Positions 12,801 to 25,570 of a DNA stretch of 64,000 nucleotides are shown piece by piece. Made by a program: the position numbers and the translations under genes. The stretch comes from Apus apus (taxonomy: Eukaryota > Chordata > Aves > Apodiformes > Apodidae). The notes below the pieces were generated by a model. That model had not been told where the DNA came from. It saw only the letters and a program-made list of their open reading frames with translations, and ran no database searches. Location of the stretch: the NCBI RefSeq assembly GCF_020740795.1, contig NC_067302.1:1335001-1399000 (forward strand). Direction: 5' to 3'. Numbering within the stretch: the stretch's first letter is position 1; the number at the start of each line of letters is the position of its first letter.

Positions 12801-15747
12801 AGCCAGAATTATACATCAAATGAGAGCAAACAGAATATGCAATAGTCTCCTAAGGGAAGCAGAGAAAGAACCAGCAACTGGGCCTTTTATGTAGTGAGCT
12901 GGAAAACACAGAGGAAAGATTAGTATTTGTTAGTTGTACAAGATCACAAGTGAGGCCATAGCAAGCCAATGAAATCTGTGCTTGCACGTGGTAAGAAAAG
13001 CCCTTACTCCAAAATCTTTACATTCAAAACAGGGGAAAAAAGAGTAAGAAAGAACAGTCACAGCATCTCTGTCTGTCAGGATCACTCAGAAGGCCAGGAA
13101 GGGGTGGGATGCAGTCTGCAATTAAAGACACCTAACATCCAGTGAATGTGTGTGCCCTATAGCTCTGTGTTCACATGAAAGTCAGTGGACATGTGGAGTG
13201 CTCTTCACTCTACACAGTGTGAGACACCTTCAGGTATTCCAAACATCCACAAGGAGCAAATATGTCATAGGGGCTTTGGGTAACTCTGGTTTTCCACAGT
13301 GAGAACTGGGGACAGGAGAGGACAAACAGGTGATCTGAAATGCCATTAGTCACTAATGTGGAAGTGAATGACTTGAGCTCGTGATGAGTGGAGCCTAAAG
13401 AGCAACCCAGCTATCACCTGGTGTCTATTTGGGGTGACCTGCATCACCCTGGACTCAGCTGACTAACTAACCTTCCATTGGCTGTAACCTTAGACCCCAG
13501 CTGAGCTATTGCATCTATGGACACCTGCATTTAGCTGCCTTAACTAAATCCTGAATCTCATCCTGAAGACGTGCTTGTCCATTCTGGCCCTAAAAATGAT
13601 GGGCATGAGTTCAGTCCAGTAACCTACATGCAGGACTCAATTCCCACTCAAGAGGGTAGAGGCAGCCCACCCATCCACCAGCTGCCAACTAAGAAGACAA
13701 CAGGTCTTCTGCAGACCTGTCATATCTGTCACCCTGTGCAGGTGTCTCAGATACCCTCAGATGTCTCAAAGGTCACTAGAGGTCTATGTTTAGGCACCTT
13801 AATTAAGTCCAAAGTTACAGTCATGTCAAAGCCAGAAGTGTCATCATTATGGATGTGTCTGTTTGCAGCAGAAGGATGGAATCACATCAAACCTGCCAGG
13901 CAAGTCAGTGCTCAATAGCAAATGGAAAGAGCCCTTCCCGAGGACTGTAAGTTAAGGTAAAATTCAGCCCATATATCAAAGCTGGCTAAAATAAGAAACA
14001 AGCAAACCCTTGCTGATATCTCTGCCAAACCAACTGCACACTTCAAAGACACGCAGTTGGACTGGGATTCCCAAAGGAATCTGCAGTATTTAGCTATCCA
14101 GATCTCCTTGGAAATCAGTGGCCAGTTCCACCCTAACTTCCTTGAATGAGAGCATAGATCTGATTTTGTTTGTTCCTTCGTCCTCACTTCAGCTGGGCTT
14201 TGCTTCTCTCTGAAGTGGTGTCATTTCAGCAGCACAGTAACCTGCACTACAGGTTCATTCCTCTCCAGGGAAAGCTTTGCCCAGAGAACAATTGATACCA
14301 TGTCTTGCAACACCCAGGCTCTCCTCGGAGGTCTTCCACTGAAGTAACAAACAGGCCCAACCCTGCTCTGTTTAGGAGGTCTGATAAGATCACTGCCCAA
14401 GGTGCCATGGCTACAGGCCAGAACACTGTCCCAATAAACCATTTTCTGCAGGACCACCTTGTCTGGACTTGTCTTTCCTTATGAAGCCAGGTAAAGCAAA
14501 GCATTCAGATGCTAAAAATGTGTAACTATTATTGGTGTTTGTCCAACATTCAGAGGCTCATAAATCTTGCAGGAAAGATAGAATAGGAGCATGATTAAGA
14601 AAACAAGAAACTTTATGCATTGATTCCCCTCCTACTGCTTCCAGAAAAGCTATTGCCTGTTGATGAAATGCCCCCTTGACTGGCTTCCAAACCAGCCCTA
14701 TCCCCACCGGTGCTTTCTCAAATCTTCTGCATTACAAGAGTCAGACACATCAAGCTGCACGTGATCAAAGAGAAAATACTCATCCATACGTGCAGCTGTA
14801 TCCAAAGGTGGAAGGTGAAAGCCAGCAGCAAAAAGAAAACTAAGACACTCCAGAGAGTGTTTCTCTTGCCTTTTCATGGAGGATAGAGCTCCTAACTACA
14901 GAATGTTTTCTGGCACTGGAACTTCAAAAAATACTAACCAAGCAACACTGCTTGTGTTTTGCAGAGACTGATCTCAGCTGTTTCCAGCAGCCGAGATAAA
15001 ACACCCCAGTGATCTCAACACTGTACTTACCCTTTCTGTTCACACCAGTTACCTCGAGACACGCTGTGTACTTCATGCAAATTAGACAGCCTGTGCCATG
15101 ACAAAAATCCTCCTTAGTGAGGAGGAGAGGTGCAGAGCTCAGTACCAACCAGTGCTGCGAGACAGCAGAGCCGAGGAAAGAGCATTTCCTGGTTTTCAGC
15201 AGCCAATAGACATAGTGAAGAATTCTTTGTGCTTGATGCCAGCCAGGGGCAGCTTGTGCTCTGAATTGAGGATGTTGCATGTACACACAGAGGGCCTGAT
15301 GGAAAAGTGCAGACTGAGTGTCAGGTAGGGAAGAGGAGGGGACACCTGCACCCAGCGGGGTGTCCGGGGCCACCCAGCACAGCTCCAGCCTTGCTGCCTT
15401 CCCACAGCCCTCCTGGTGTCAAGGGAAGTTCAGGTACTGGAACAACTCTGCAGTCACGTGTCTGGAAGAACCGAGGGTCAAAGAAGTTGGTTCCTTTATT
15501 TAGGAATCTCCTGCCTCATTAGAGGCTCCTCCTGCCCTCAGCCTAGAATCTCGCATTTGCAAACGAAGCAACTTCCTCTGGAGATGCTGGTTCACACTTC
15601 ACAGAGTAGGGCTGAGCTGGGGCAGGGGTGAAGTTGACTGTGAGCCCAGACCTGCAGTTGGTCGTGAAGAGACCACATTTCCACACAAAGCTTGAGGTCA
15701 GAGTGGTCAGCTCAGTCTCTGCTGGCAGAATTCCAGAACTCCTGTGT
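6815..15747. other. Gene-free stretch
   Basis: Nothing gene-like. AT-rich stretches occur at about 8860-9000 and 11930-12060, and a (TG)7 at 12402. A very old repeat content that I cannot recognise is possible. Confidence 0.5.
12402..12415. repeat. (TG)7 microsatellite
   Basis: Seven TG dinucleotides followed by GTTTTTT. Confidence 0.9.
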
Positions 15748-15838
15748 CATAGAGTCATAGAATGATGGAATGGTTTGGGTTGGAAGGGACCTTAAAGATC
15801 ATCTAGTTCCAACCTCCTTGCATGGGCAGGGTGCAAGA
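15748..15838 (-). mobile_element. CR1 LINE 3' end, minus strand
   Basis: TCATAGAATGATGGAATGG, then TTTGGGTTGGAAGGGACC and CATCTAGTTCCAACC: the reverse complement of a CR1 tail, ending in CCTTGCATGGGCAGGGTGCA. About 90 bp. It faces an oppositely oriented copy about 28 bp away. Confidence 0.88.
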
Positions 15839-15866
15839 TGATGATTAAACAGTCTTTTGTAAAGCA

Positions 15867-16081
15867 TTGACATTCTTTGCTGCGAGGATGGTGAGACCCT
15901 GGCCCAGGTTGCCCAGGGAAGCTGTGGCTGCCCCATCCCTGGCAGTGTTGAAGGGCAGGTTGGATGGGGCTTGGAGCAGCCTGGGCTGGTGGGAGGTGTC
16001 CCTGCCCATGCAGGGGGTTGGAACTGGATGATCTTTAAGGTTCCTTTCAGCCCAAACCAGTCTGGGATTCAATGATTCATG
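15867..16081 (+). mobile_element. CR1 LINE 3' end, plus strand
   Basis: From TTCTTTGCTGCGAGGATGGT through TTGCCCAGGGAAGCTGTGGC to GGGGGTTGGAACTGGATGAT and the tail GGGATTCAATGATTCATG. About 215 bp, 5'-truncated, of the same tail type as the neighbouring minus-strand copy. Confidence 0.9.
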
Positions 16082-17736
16082 CAAAATATTACATAATTGC
16101 ATAGGGCTTCCAGATTTTTTTCAGGAAGAAATCCCTGTTATTGGCACACTGGAAAACCATGGAACAAGAATATTTCAACCCAGTAAACCAAGTGAAGTAT
16201 TTTCCTGCTCTTTCCTTGGAATCCCTGTAAAAAATTCAAGAGAACTCAAAATAATGAAGACTCACAGTCTTGTTGAAACAAGATAAAATCAGGTAACCGA
16301 AGGAAGACAAGGAATGGATAAAGGAGGAGGTAAGGGAGATCTTCTCAGAGTCCTTTAGAAGAAAAGCTTGGCTTTATTTCCAGGTTTAGGAAGACACTTT
16401 CAGCTTCATAGTGCATTGTCCTCCTGTAATTGCCTGCCAAGGTTCTCCTTTCACAGCCAGGACCATGACTTTGTAAAAACAATCATGAAAAGTCATCACC
16501 TGTCTGAGCAAGCAGCTCACCTCAGTGACCCATTTTTGCTGGGACAGGGCTGGACACTGATCAGCAGACATTAAACCACAGTGGTTATATTCAATAAAGC
16601 ACTTTTGTCACCAGGCAAGTACCTGACTTGCATCCATGTCCAGATGTCTGCAAGGCTCTTTAATGAAGATATGACCAGGTGACCTTTAAATGTGAGTGCA
16701 GCAGTGGGGGCTGGGCTGAGGCACATGCTTGGTGTTTAATACAAAGGTTGGCATTTGTGGAAGAGAGCTCCTCTCTTTGCCTAAAAAAAGAGCAAAGTGG
16801 TGCAGGGAGGTCCCATCCTTAGCTAGGTCAAAGTGGCAGGGTAGGAACACACAGGCACACCACACCTGCCTCTCAGGACTGAAGCTGAACCTGCAGCCTT
16901 CAAGCTTTGTTTCAAAGAGAGGAACAAACATATAAGACAATAAAGTCTCCCAGGGAGAGAGTGCACTGAGTTCATGGCCTCTACAACAAACCCCTTTGGG
17001 ATTAGCTTGAGATGGCTGGTCTCCAGTATCATTCCAGCTACTAGTTATTTAAATATGCAGCACACAGAGAATGGATCTGTTTTCTAGACACTTCAATACA
17101 TGGGGCTGAGACCTGGCCTTGCAATATGACAGTTGTGTTGAGCACCTACAGACTCCCAGCCAACAACAGCTGAGTCAGTCTGAGTATTTTCATACAGATC
17201 TTACAAGAATTATTATCCAAACAGCTCAGCTCGATACCACCCATTGCACAGTTAACAACACAAACTGCTTCAAGGGCCTGTTTTCTGTTCCAGGGAAAAG
17301 TAAACCTGGAGAGAAGCAGCAGCATTTGTAGCTGGTGCAGTCTGATGTGCTCAAGCACCCGGGCCATGCCTGGTAGCCTCCCTGGGAGGGCTTCTCCATG
17401 GCTGGGGGGGCTGCAAGGAGCCAAGGGTGGGAACTCATCTGCCAGGCACCCTATGGCTACACCTGCAAACTGCCTGCCCAAGAAGTCTCCTGCCTGCCCT
17501 CCCCTTTGCTCAGAAAGGAGATTTTGGCCTCATTTACAGTCTGGTGATGGATGATAGAGGTGTGATAGTGCTGGACCCTCCAGGACCTAAACAGCCTCAC
17601 TGGGAGTCTTTCCAAACTGGCAGGCTCCCCTCAGGGATTACTCAGGACACGAGCCCAAGGGCTGAGACAACAGGTCTCCTCAGTTGCTCTCATCAGCTCT
17701 GGCTCCTGAGCAAACACATCTCCACAGAAGTAACTG
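16082..17736. other. Gene-free stretch between CR1 copies
   Basis: No coding, RNA or repeat feature seen. Confidence 0.45.
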
Positions 17737-18070
17737 CATCACAGAACCACAAAATCAAAGAATCACAGAATAGTCATTATTGGAAAAGACCTCTGAGATC
17801 ACTGAGTCCAACAAAAAAAGCCCACAAAAAACCCAACATACCACTCACACAACAAAACCCCAAACAAACACAAACACCACCAAATGACACCCACAAAAAC
17901 CCCCAAACAAGCCCTACACTCTCAGCCACTAGAGCACGCCCTGAAGTTCCAGATCTACACATTTCTTGAATGCCTCCAAGGATGGTGACTCCACCACCTC
18001 CCTGGGCAGCTGTTCCAGTGCCTGACCAATCTTGCAGTAAAGAAACTCTTCCTAATGTCCAATCTAAACA
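17737..18070 (-). mobile_element. CR1 LINE 3' part, minus strand, with A/C-rich interior
   Basis: The tail (CACAGAATAGTCATTATTGG, then TCACTGAGTCCAAC) and the body motif GGATGGTGACTCCACCACCT are separated by about 110 bp of A/C-rich sequence (17816-17925). The body continues to AAACTCTTCCTAATGTCCAA. 5'-truncated. Confidence 0.85.
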
Positions 18071-18826
18071 CAGCCAAGCCACAGGGCCACTCCAGACCTT
18101 CTGGGGTACATATTTTTCTTCTCTGTTTCTGTACACCAGGGAGGCTCAGGGGCTTGGTTAGTTCTTCCTGGCAAAATGCCAGCAGGAATAGATTTGTCAA
18201 AAAAATGAAATGGTCAGGTTGACCAAGCCACTTTTGTAACCATTTTTGAGATGTTCTGAGCAGGAGTGAAGCTCCTAAGTTCAAATGTGATACTGGAGGA
18301 TGTACCATACTGGCTGTTGCTCCCAGCTCTGCCTACACCCTTAGCATGGACTCTTCCATCCTTGGGCAGACACAGTTCTTGTGTGACTGCCAGAATGAGG
18401 TTGGAACCTGCCATGTTCCAGCCTTCCCAGCTTGTCCACGTCCATTACTAGGTATATGTAAGAGACAATCTCCATCCTGTTGTCCCACTCACAAGCCTCA
18501 ACAGGGACCACTTCACACTTCTTAACAGCTCACCTAGATCAAATACTCAGAACCTAGTTCAGGAGAGCACACCCAGGGGACAGACTTTCAGGAGCCAGAG
18601 CAGCAGCCCAGACAGTAAGAAAGCAACAAACATTTGGAATCCAAAGGAGAAGTATCTGCATCCTCTTCAAACAAGCTGCAGAGCACACGTAAGCTGTACT
18701 CCTGGCTACACCAGAGCCACTGCCAGATCAGAGAGACATGGAGGTAAAAAGTGAAACACACCTGAAATCCCAGTTGCAAGGCCTTGCCATGCAGCACCAT
18801 GCCAGTTACCTTTGTGTGAAGAAAGT
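18071..18826. other. Gene-free stretch between CR1 copies
   Basis: No feature seen; the last bases may belong to the following CR1. Confidence 0.4.
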
Positions 18827-19788
18827 CTTTTCCAACATCTTTATTAATGACCTAGATGAACAGATGGAGTTCTTCCTAAGTAAGTTTGCAGATGACACTA
18901 AGCTGGGAGGAAGTGTCAATTTGCTGGAGGGTAGGAAGGCTCTGCAGAGAGACCTGGACAGACTGGATGGATGGGCCAAGGCCAATGGGATGAGGTTCAA
19001 CAAGGCCAAGTGCCAGGTCCTGCACTTGGGTCACAACAACCCCAGGCAAAGCTACAGGCTTGGGGGTGAGTGGTTGGAAAGCTCCGTGGTAGAGAAGGAC
19101 CTGGGGGTGCTGTTGACTTAACAAAAACCAGCAGTGTGCCCAGGTGGCCAAGAAGGCCACCAGCATCCTGGCCTGTGTCAGGAACAGTGTGGCCAGCAGG
19201 AGTAGAGAGGTGATGGTGCCCCTGTGCTGGCACTGGGGAGACCTCATCTCGAGCACTGGGTGCAGTTCTGGGCCCCTCACTGTAAGAAGGTCATTGAGGG
19301 GCTGGATTGTGTCCAGAGAAGGGCAACAAAGCTGGTGAAGGGTCTAGAAAACAAGTTATATGAGGAGAGGCTGAGGGAACTGGGGATGTTTAGTTTAAAG
19401 AGGAGGAGGCTGAGGGGAGACCTCATTGCTCTCTACAACTGCCTGAGAGGAGGCTGTAGGGAGGTGGGAGTTGGGCTCTTCTCTCAAGGGAGTAATGACA
19501 GGACCAGAGGAAATGGCCTGAAGCTGCACCAGGGGAGGTTTGGAGTGGAGATTAGGAAGAATTTCTTCACTGAAAGAGTGGTTGGGCAGTGGAACAGGCT
19601 GCCCAGGGAGGTGGTGGAGTCACCATCCCTGGAAATGTTTAACAGAAATACAGATATAGTGCTTGGGACATGATTTAAGCACTGAACGGGTAGATTAGGT
19701 TATAGTAGAGGATTTAGGTTATGGTTGGACTTGATGATCTGCAAGGTCCCTTCCACCCAGGATGATTCTGTGATTCTATGATTCTGTG
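18827..19788 (+). mobile_element. CR1 LINE with the end of ORF2 (reverse transcriptase)
   Basis: About 960 bp. The conceptual translation begins at the conserved INDLD segment and contains FADD (18885-18896), the catalytic aspartate motif of CR1 reverse transcriptase, followed by TKLGG, then [11 protein letters not shown] and EKDLGVLL. A stop at about 19119 and a frame change break the frame; later pieces ([17 protein letters not shown], and [17 protein letters not shown]) are the usual C-terminal ORF2 segments. It ends in GATTCTATGATTCTGTG. It is a dead copy: 5'-truncated and frameshifted. Confidence 0.95.
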
Positions 19789-19909
19789 AAATGCCAAGGA
19801 GTCCCACACACCACTGCCCACAGAGATGCTGACTGAGGAATTCCAAGACCAGCCCTATTAGATATTCATTGAGCCTTCTAAGAGTGGAGGCTCCAGAGCT
19901 TCCCTGCAT

Positions 19910-20660
19910 GGCCTCTCCCAGTACTCCACATCCTTTTTAGCTGGATGTTTTTTCTTACTGTCTAACCTAAATCCTCTTTATTGCAAATTAATCAGACTTC
20001 TATTTTTCTTTCCCAAGGAGAGATGAAAAACAGTTCATCACTGCCTTCTTCATAACAAGATCTATGAGCTGGACAATGGTTATCAAACTGCTGTACCTGT
20101 CAAAGAAAAGTCTCACAGGCTTTGCCAAAGATTTATTCTACTTATTGCTTTTCCCATATCCACTAAATGGAAGAAATACATTAAAGTAGTTAGACAAGAT
20201 TTATTCTTCATAAATCCATGTCTGCGTTTCTTTATCACCTTATTATCCTCTTGGCACCTTTAAACTGATTATTTAATAATTTGTTCTTGTATCCTTCTGC
20301 TGCAAAAGTTAGATTATTCTCACGTGCAGCTCTCAAGGTCTTTCTTTCCTGCTTTTGGAGGCAGTCCTTTTGTGTTGGCCATTTTTTCAGTCCTCTTGGA
20401 CTTCAAGAATCCCCTGTCACTGCTTGAAGAGAATTGGCTCAGGGACTGCTGTGAACCCCTTCCTGCTGCACCCTGTGCTGAACCTCACAGGGTCTCGTGC
20501 CCTGAGTCATCAATTTTCCCAGATATCTTCAACCTTCTTTCCCTGTCCTGATCTGCCTTTCTGCCTGCTCTAACAATTCATTATGTCAGCAGGACTTTCA
20601 TGAAGGCAGAAGCAAAGCAAGCACTGAAAGTCTACCAAAATTATCCTTTCTCTAGACAGG
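19910..20660 (-). mobile_element. Ancient CR1/L3-like LINE relic, minus strand
   Basis: Decayed but recognisable antisense ORF2 phrases: TTTACTGTCTAACC-like sequence near 19950, ACAAGATTTATTCTTCATAA with ATCCATG, TTATCACCTTATTATCCTCT, AAACTGATTATTTAATAATT, and GTTGGCCATTTTTTCAGTCC with CTCTTGGACTTC. These match my memory of old amniote CR1/L3 reverse-transcriptase sequence. Boundaries are approximate, and two separate relics are possible. Confidence 0.6.
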
Positions 20661-23210
20661 ATGTCACTTGTCCTTGTGTAGGAAGAAGACCACTTGCTTC
20701 TTGCTAACCATATCTCAGCTTGGTCTAAGGGTTTATGACTCTATCACCATGTGCTTTACACTGCTTGTTAATGATTTGTTCCTCTGAATGTATTTAGACT
20801 TTCATATTTGTTTAATGGGCTCCATGATGATAATCTTGTTGCTTCTCTCTTCCTTCTGCACCCAGATTTCTGCCCTTTGTTTCTAAGGCACTTACTTCCT
20901 TCTGTGAGTTTCTAACACATCCCCAAAACCTTCATTCACTTCTCTTTCTGCAAAATGGCTCCTATGACCACAAATTTGTTGCTCTCCTCTTATTCCCATC
21001 CAAACACATTATACAAACCTGACTTTAACTTCTACTCTGTTTTGAACAAGTCTATGGGTGACTATTCTCCTGAAGTCCCACTGTCCCCCTGTCTGCCTTT
21101 TTCAAACAAGTTACTGATCTCCTTGTCTCCACTCCAGACTTCTGGGCTCTCACTGCCTTTGAGGTCAAATCACTCACTGTGTTCATTGGGACTTCAGGTT
21201 CCTCTTCTTTACCCTCCTTCCTCCCAGTACCACTGTAGGAACTTGGATTTCACCAGCTTCCTTTACTGTCACCACTCTGTCCTCTCTAGTGCTCCTGCTG
21301 AAATTGCCCATTCAAGTGCCAGTCTCTCACACAAACTACCCCCTTTTTGAAACACCAAGACCCACATCTCTCCCAGTCCCTGTTTGAAAGCCAAACCCAC
21401 TCTGCCACGTGCACACTGAGTCCCATCATGCCCAAGGGATTTCAGGGGACACTTACCAGGAGGGAGAAGGAATCCTGTTGTTTTGTATGATCTAGAATTG
21501 ATCTTTCTTGTCTCTTTTGCAATCTTCTCTTGAACTTCATGATTAGGAATTTAAATTCTTGGTTTGCCACAATCATCTTGTTGTCACCCTTTAGCATGTC
21601 TCATATCAAAGGCAAGTCTAGGTGAAGCTACAAAATCTTGATTAAATCACCTTTTCTGAGGCAACACGTCCAAGCAGAGCAGCTCGTGTGCTGGGACACC
21701 TGGGACCTGACACCAACATGGAGCAATCCAAAGCTGCTGCCTGTGCTGGGCCAGGCTGCAAGGCCAGGGCCGGGCTTGGATGTGTCACATTCCAGGTTTG
21801 ATGGCATCAGTAGGAAGACACTTTGCAAGGCAGGCAAAGCCCAGGCTGAGATAGGCATCCACGCTGGGGTGGCAATGAGCATCACTTACCCAAACAGGCT
21901 TGACCAAGACTTGTACAGAAGCTGTGGAGCCCTGGCCACAGAGACTCCTCACCTGCTGGCAGAGGACAAACAGTGATGGCAAAAAGTACTTTTTGGTTGA
22001 CTGCAGATCCCTCCTCTTGGGGTAGGAGCTGCTGATGTGGGAACTCCTGCTAGCTCATGCAAGGCCAAAACCTGCTGTCAGTTTCAGACGTTTGGACCAC
22101 TCATATGGGGCAAGGGGAGAAGATCATCCTCTCCTGAAGAGTTCTTGGGCCTTTCTTTGAAGTCTGGTGCTGGTTGCTGCCAGAGATGAGGTGCTGGGTT
22201 TCATGGCTCTCTGTATGCTCTTCTTACTGTGTGAGGGAGAGCAGCTAAAGCCTGCATGGGTTTGTGGAGCTGATGCCTTCTGAAGAACATCCACATTTTT
22301 CAGTATTTTTTTCCTGAGTGGCTTTCCTCTTGCCTGCAAGAGTTGTGTGCAGATCTGCCCACTCCATGGCACTGAAACCAGGTCCAGGAGAGGCCATCTC
22401 AAGATCCTAGGCGATGAACATCACCAAATATCAAAATTACCCCTAGGGGAAATAATAAATGAACTTTGCCCCCCTTTTCACTGTGCCCGACCCTAGGTCA
22501 GCATTCATGATGCAATTCTCCTTCTCTCTGTCATTGTCCTCTGCACTTCTACAGAAGGGCAAACTGAGACACAGCCAGGAAGGGAGCTGAGCTCTGAGAT
22601 AAGATGACATGTAAATAATTATGGATCCCTGCTCTGCCCACCACCTTCCAGTTTCATTATCCATTCCCTCACTTTGGTTCTTACTGGGGAAATAACACCA
22701 CAAGTAACTGATTTTTTGAGTTTGGTCCCAAATCTGTTTCCAGAGCCTCTGAGATTTAATGGGAAAAGGTAATATTTCATGTTTACATCAAGACTGTTGT
22801 TTTCACTCCTGACCCTCCATGACCTTGAGCTACTCAGTGGTGGAAAACTGTTAAATGACTTATCACAGCAGTGAAAAATGAATTCAACAGGAGCAAATGT
22901 AGAACATTTCTGAGTAAAAAGTTTACAAACCAAGTTGGAACTGGGCATTTTTCTCCCACTATCACATACATTATTCACCACAGCTGACGTTACCCTCCAG
23001 CTAAATACACAAAGAAAGAAAATGGGCCATTTGTAATGCAATGGGGGAGAAAACCTGCACTGGATCAAACAACTACCTGATCAAATGTCTCAGAGATATG
23101 GTAAGTTTTGCATCACTTAGGAGGAGACTCAGGATCAGACTAAGAAAGCTAAATGTTGGTGTGTACTTGTGGGTATCTTGGTTCTCCGTGCAGTCACTGA
23201 ATAGGTCACT
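20661..23210. other. Gene-free stretch
   Basis: The first few hundred bases (to about 20930) may continue the ancient LINE relic. Pyrimidine-rich at 20840-21350. No gene is recognised. Confidence 0.45.
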
Positions 23211-23442
23211 GAATCATAGAATCATTTTTATTGGAGATGACCTTTAACATCATCAAGTCCAACCCTAAACCCAGCATTGCCATAGTCACCACTAACCCAT
23301 GTCCCTCAGCACCACATCTTCATGGCTTTTCAATCCCTCCAGGGATGAGGACTCCACCACTGCCCTGGGCAGCCTGTGCCAGGGCCTGACAACCCTTTTG
23401 AGGAAGAAACTCCAATCTAAATCTCCCCTGGCACAACCTGAG
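23211..23442 (-). mobile_element. CR1 LINE 3' part, minus strand
   Basis: GAATCATAGAATCATTTTTA at the tail, CATCAAGTCCAACCCTAAAC, the ATGTCCCTCAGCACCACATC block, GGATGAGGACTCCACCACTG and CTCCCCTGGCACAACCTGAG. About 230 bp, with 3' UTR and the very end of ORF2 only. Confidence 0.92.
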
Positions 23443-25119
23443 CATATGAGAATACAGATATTCCAGTCAATGGAAACCCAGGAAGGGGCTCAGCACACCC
23501 CCAGCACGTCCCTGCATGAGAGAGGTGGGATTGCTCTCTAGCTTCCACCACCTGTACTGCTCTGCTCCTCACTGGCTGTGGTGGGACAGAAATGCACAGT
23601 TCACAAAGAATCACTTGTGTTCTAATGTGCAACCTCTTCACAGCTCATTTCAGTCTCCACACACCATGTCCTGTACCTCTTGAGGTACATGGCACTGTCA
23701 CATCTGGCCTTGAGCTGCTGACCCACCCCATCTGATGTTCACCAGTGCTGTGCAGGTTTTCATCTGCCCTAAGACATCACAGATGGACAACTGAAGAGAG
23801 ACCCCAGAGCTGTGTAGCCACGGATGGTGGCTCTTGATGCAGGGGTTACAGGAAGAGGTCCTGTGCTCCCTTGTGGCTGGGTAATTTTTATCTTCTTGGA
23901 CTTAAACCACAGTGAATCCTTACAGATCTTCATGTCCTTCACACGACACACCTAAATGAGGAATCAGCCCTGCTGGAGTGCTCTGAAGAGTTCATTAGAG
24001 ACACTTGGAAGCTGCCCTGCAGGTAAGGGATATTGTGTGAAGATGATTGAAGAGGACAGTTACTACAGCACTTGCAGCAGTGAAATCCATTCCCATTGAC
24101 ACAGGATGCAGCAGTTGCTAAAGACCCATCCCTGCGTGGCTGCATCAGCTGGAAGTACCTGCAAATGGCTCAGATTAAACAGTCAGAGATTATTTTTAAT
24201 TTTAAGGGATGCAAAAACCTGTCGGTGGAATCTTACACAGAAGACACCAGAGACATGAAAAAGCTCAGTTACAATTTCCTTAAGATATCCAAATAACAGC
24301 ATTTCCAAAGAAAACTGGCACTTTTCAAACCCTTGATGTTTGAATTTAAAAAAAAAAAAATGAAGCAAACTTTTGAAGAAAGCTGCTACTTCTGGAAATG
24401 GTTTAATCAACTCAAAGAGTCATTATTTTGGGAAGAAAAAGTTTCAGCTAAAGCTTTTCAGCAAGCCATGAAGGCAATGGAGTATTATTATTAATCACTT
24501 TCTTGGACAATGTGCAGGTAATAAACCAAACAAAAATTAGCTGAAAAAAATTTTCAAAGAAAAGGCCACTTTCCAACATCCTGACAAATGAAAAAAGTGG
24601 ACAACCAAACAAAGGGCTAAGGGGACAATTAAGGCAAAGCAGGAACTGAAGGGGCAACCCTGGTCCAGTGCACTTCACATATAGTCTTTCATACATCAGA
24701 GCCCCCAGAAGTGCTTAATCAAAATAATGGAAAGCAGGAGGAGAACAAAATGACTTGCAGCCAAAAGCAAAAGATAAATGGACACTGTGGCACATATCAG
24801 AGAGAGGTAGGGAAGGGGCTTGTCAACATTTCCTCTTACAGAAATTTCTTCAGGCCACTTATCTTCATTGCTTGTCTCTGAAATCACTGCTTCTCTTCCC
24901 CCCTTAGATATGGTGACAAACTGCCCAGCTCCTTGTCAGCGAGCTGGCAGGGCTGAGTTATCTGGTCATATCAGCATATTTTCAGTATCATTTTTTGGTC
25001 CCATTCTTTATCCAGCCCATCTTCACATTCATGCTTTCTTTTCTGCTACCCCCAGCCTGCCAGCTGGGGTGTCTTGTCACTGGCCACACGCAGCTTTTCC
25101 TTGCCCAGCCACTTGAAAA
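23443..25119. other. Gene-free stretch
   Basis: A poly(A) run lies at about 24346-24360. No exon or transposon is recognised. Confidence 0.45.
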
Positions 25120-25310
25120 GCTCAAGTTATTCCTCCTAATCTGGTGATCACCCATCTCACATTTCGCCTGACATCAATCTACTCATTCCCCTGCCTTTGG
25201 CAGGTCCACCTGGAGTTTCTCCCATTCTTCCGAGGTCTTGACTGACCTCAGTAACTCTGTATGATCTGCAAATCTTTCATTGTTCACTTTCTTTTCAAGA
25301 TCACAGGCGA
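25120..25310 (-). mobile_element. Ancient CR1/L3-like LINE relic, minus strand
   Basis: TCCACCTGGAGTTTCTCCCA, TGACTGACCTCAGTAACTCT and GATCTGCAAATCTTTCATTG followed by TCAAGATCA resemble the antisense C-terminal ORF2 region of old CR1/L3 elements, about 190 bp. No tail is present. Identified by phrase similarity only. Confidence 0.55.
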
Positions 25311-25570
25311 TGCCGCCTCAGACGCCGTCAGGTTTGTGAGTTAAATGCAAAATGGCATTCACCCAACAGGTAAATTATGGCCACATAAGAGCCAACATAG
25401 GAAGCTTAAAAAATAAAAGCATGTGTTTGAATAATATAACAGCCATCCTTTATTTTATCAATTATTTAGAGGTCTTTTGGTTAATGGTTTACTTTTGTTT
25501 CCCCTTAATGCGGAAGAATATCAGCATATAAAGGAGCTGCATTAGTGCTGTGTTAATGGAGCTGCACAGA
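25311..25570. promoter_or_regulatory. Candidate conserved non-coding element
   Basis: Starts with a CpG cluster (GCGATGCCGCCTCAGACGCC) unusual for its surroundings, then AT-rich DNA with TAAATTATGGCC, TTATTTTATCAATTATTTAG and TTAATGGTTTAC. Repeat-free, between an old LINE relic and the 42-bp repeat. Confidence 0.22.

Noticed and set aside
17427..17969. 180-codon plus-strand open frame
   Set aside because: Its second half is antisense CR1 and the A/C-rich block inside it.
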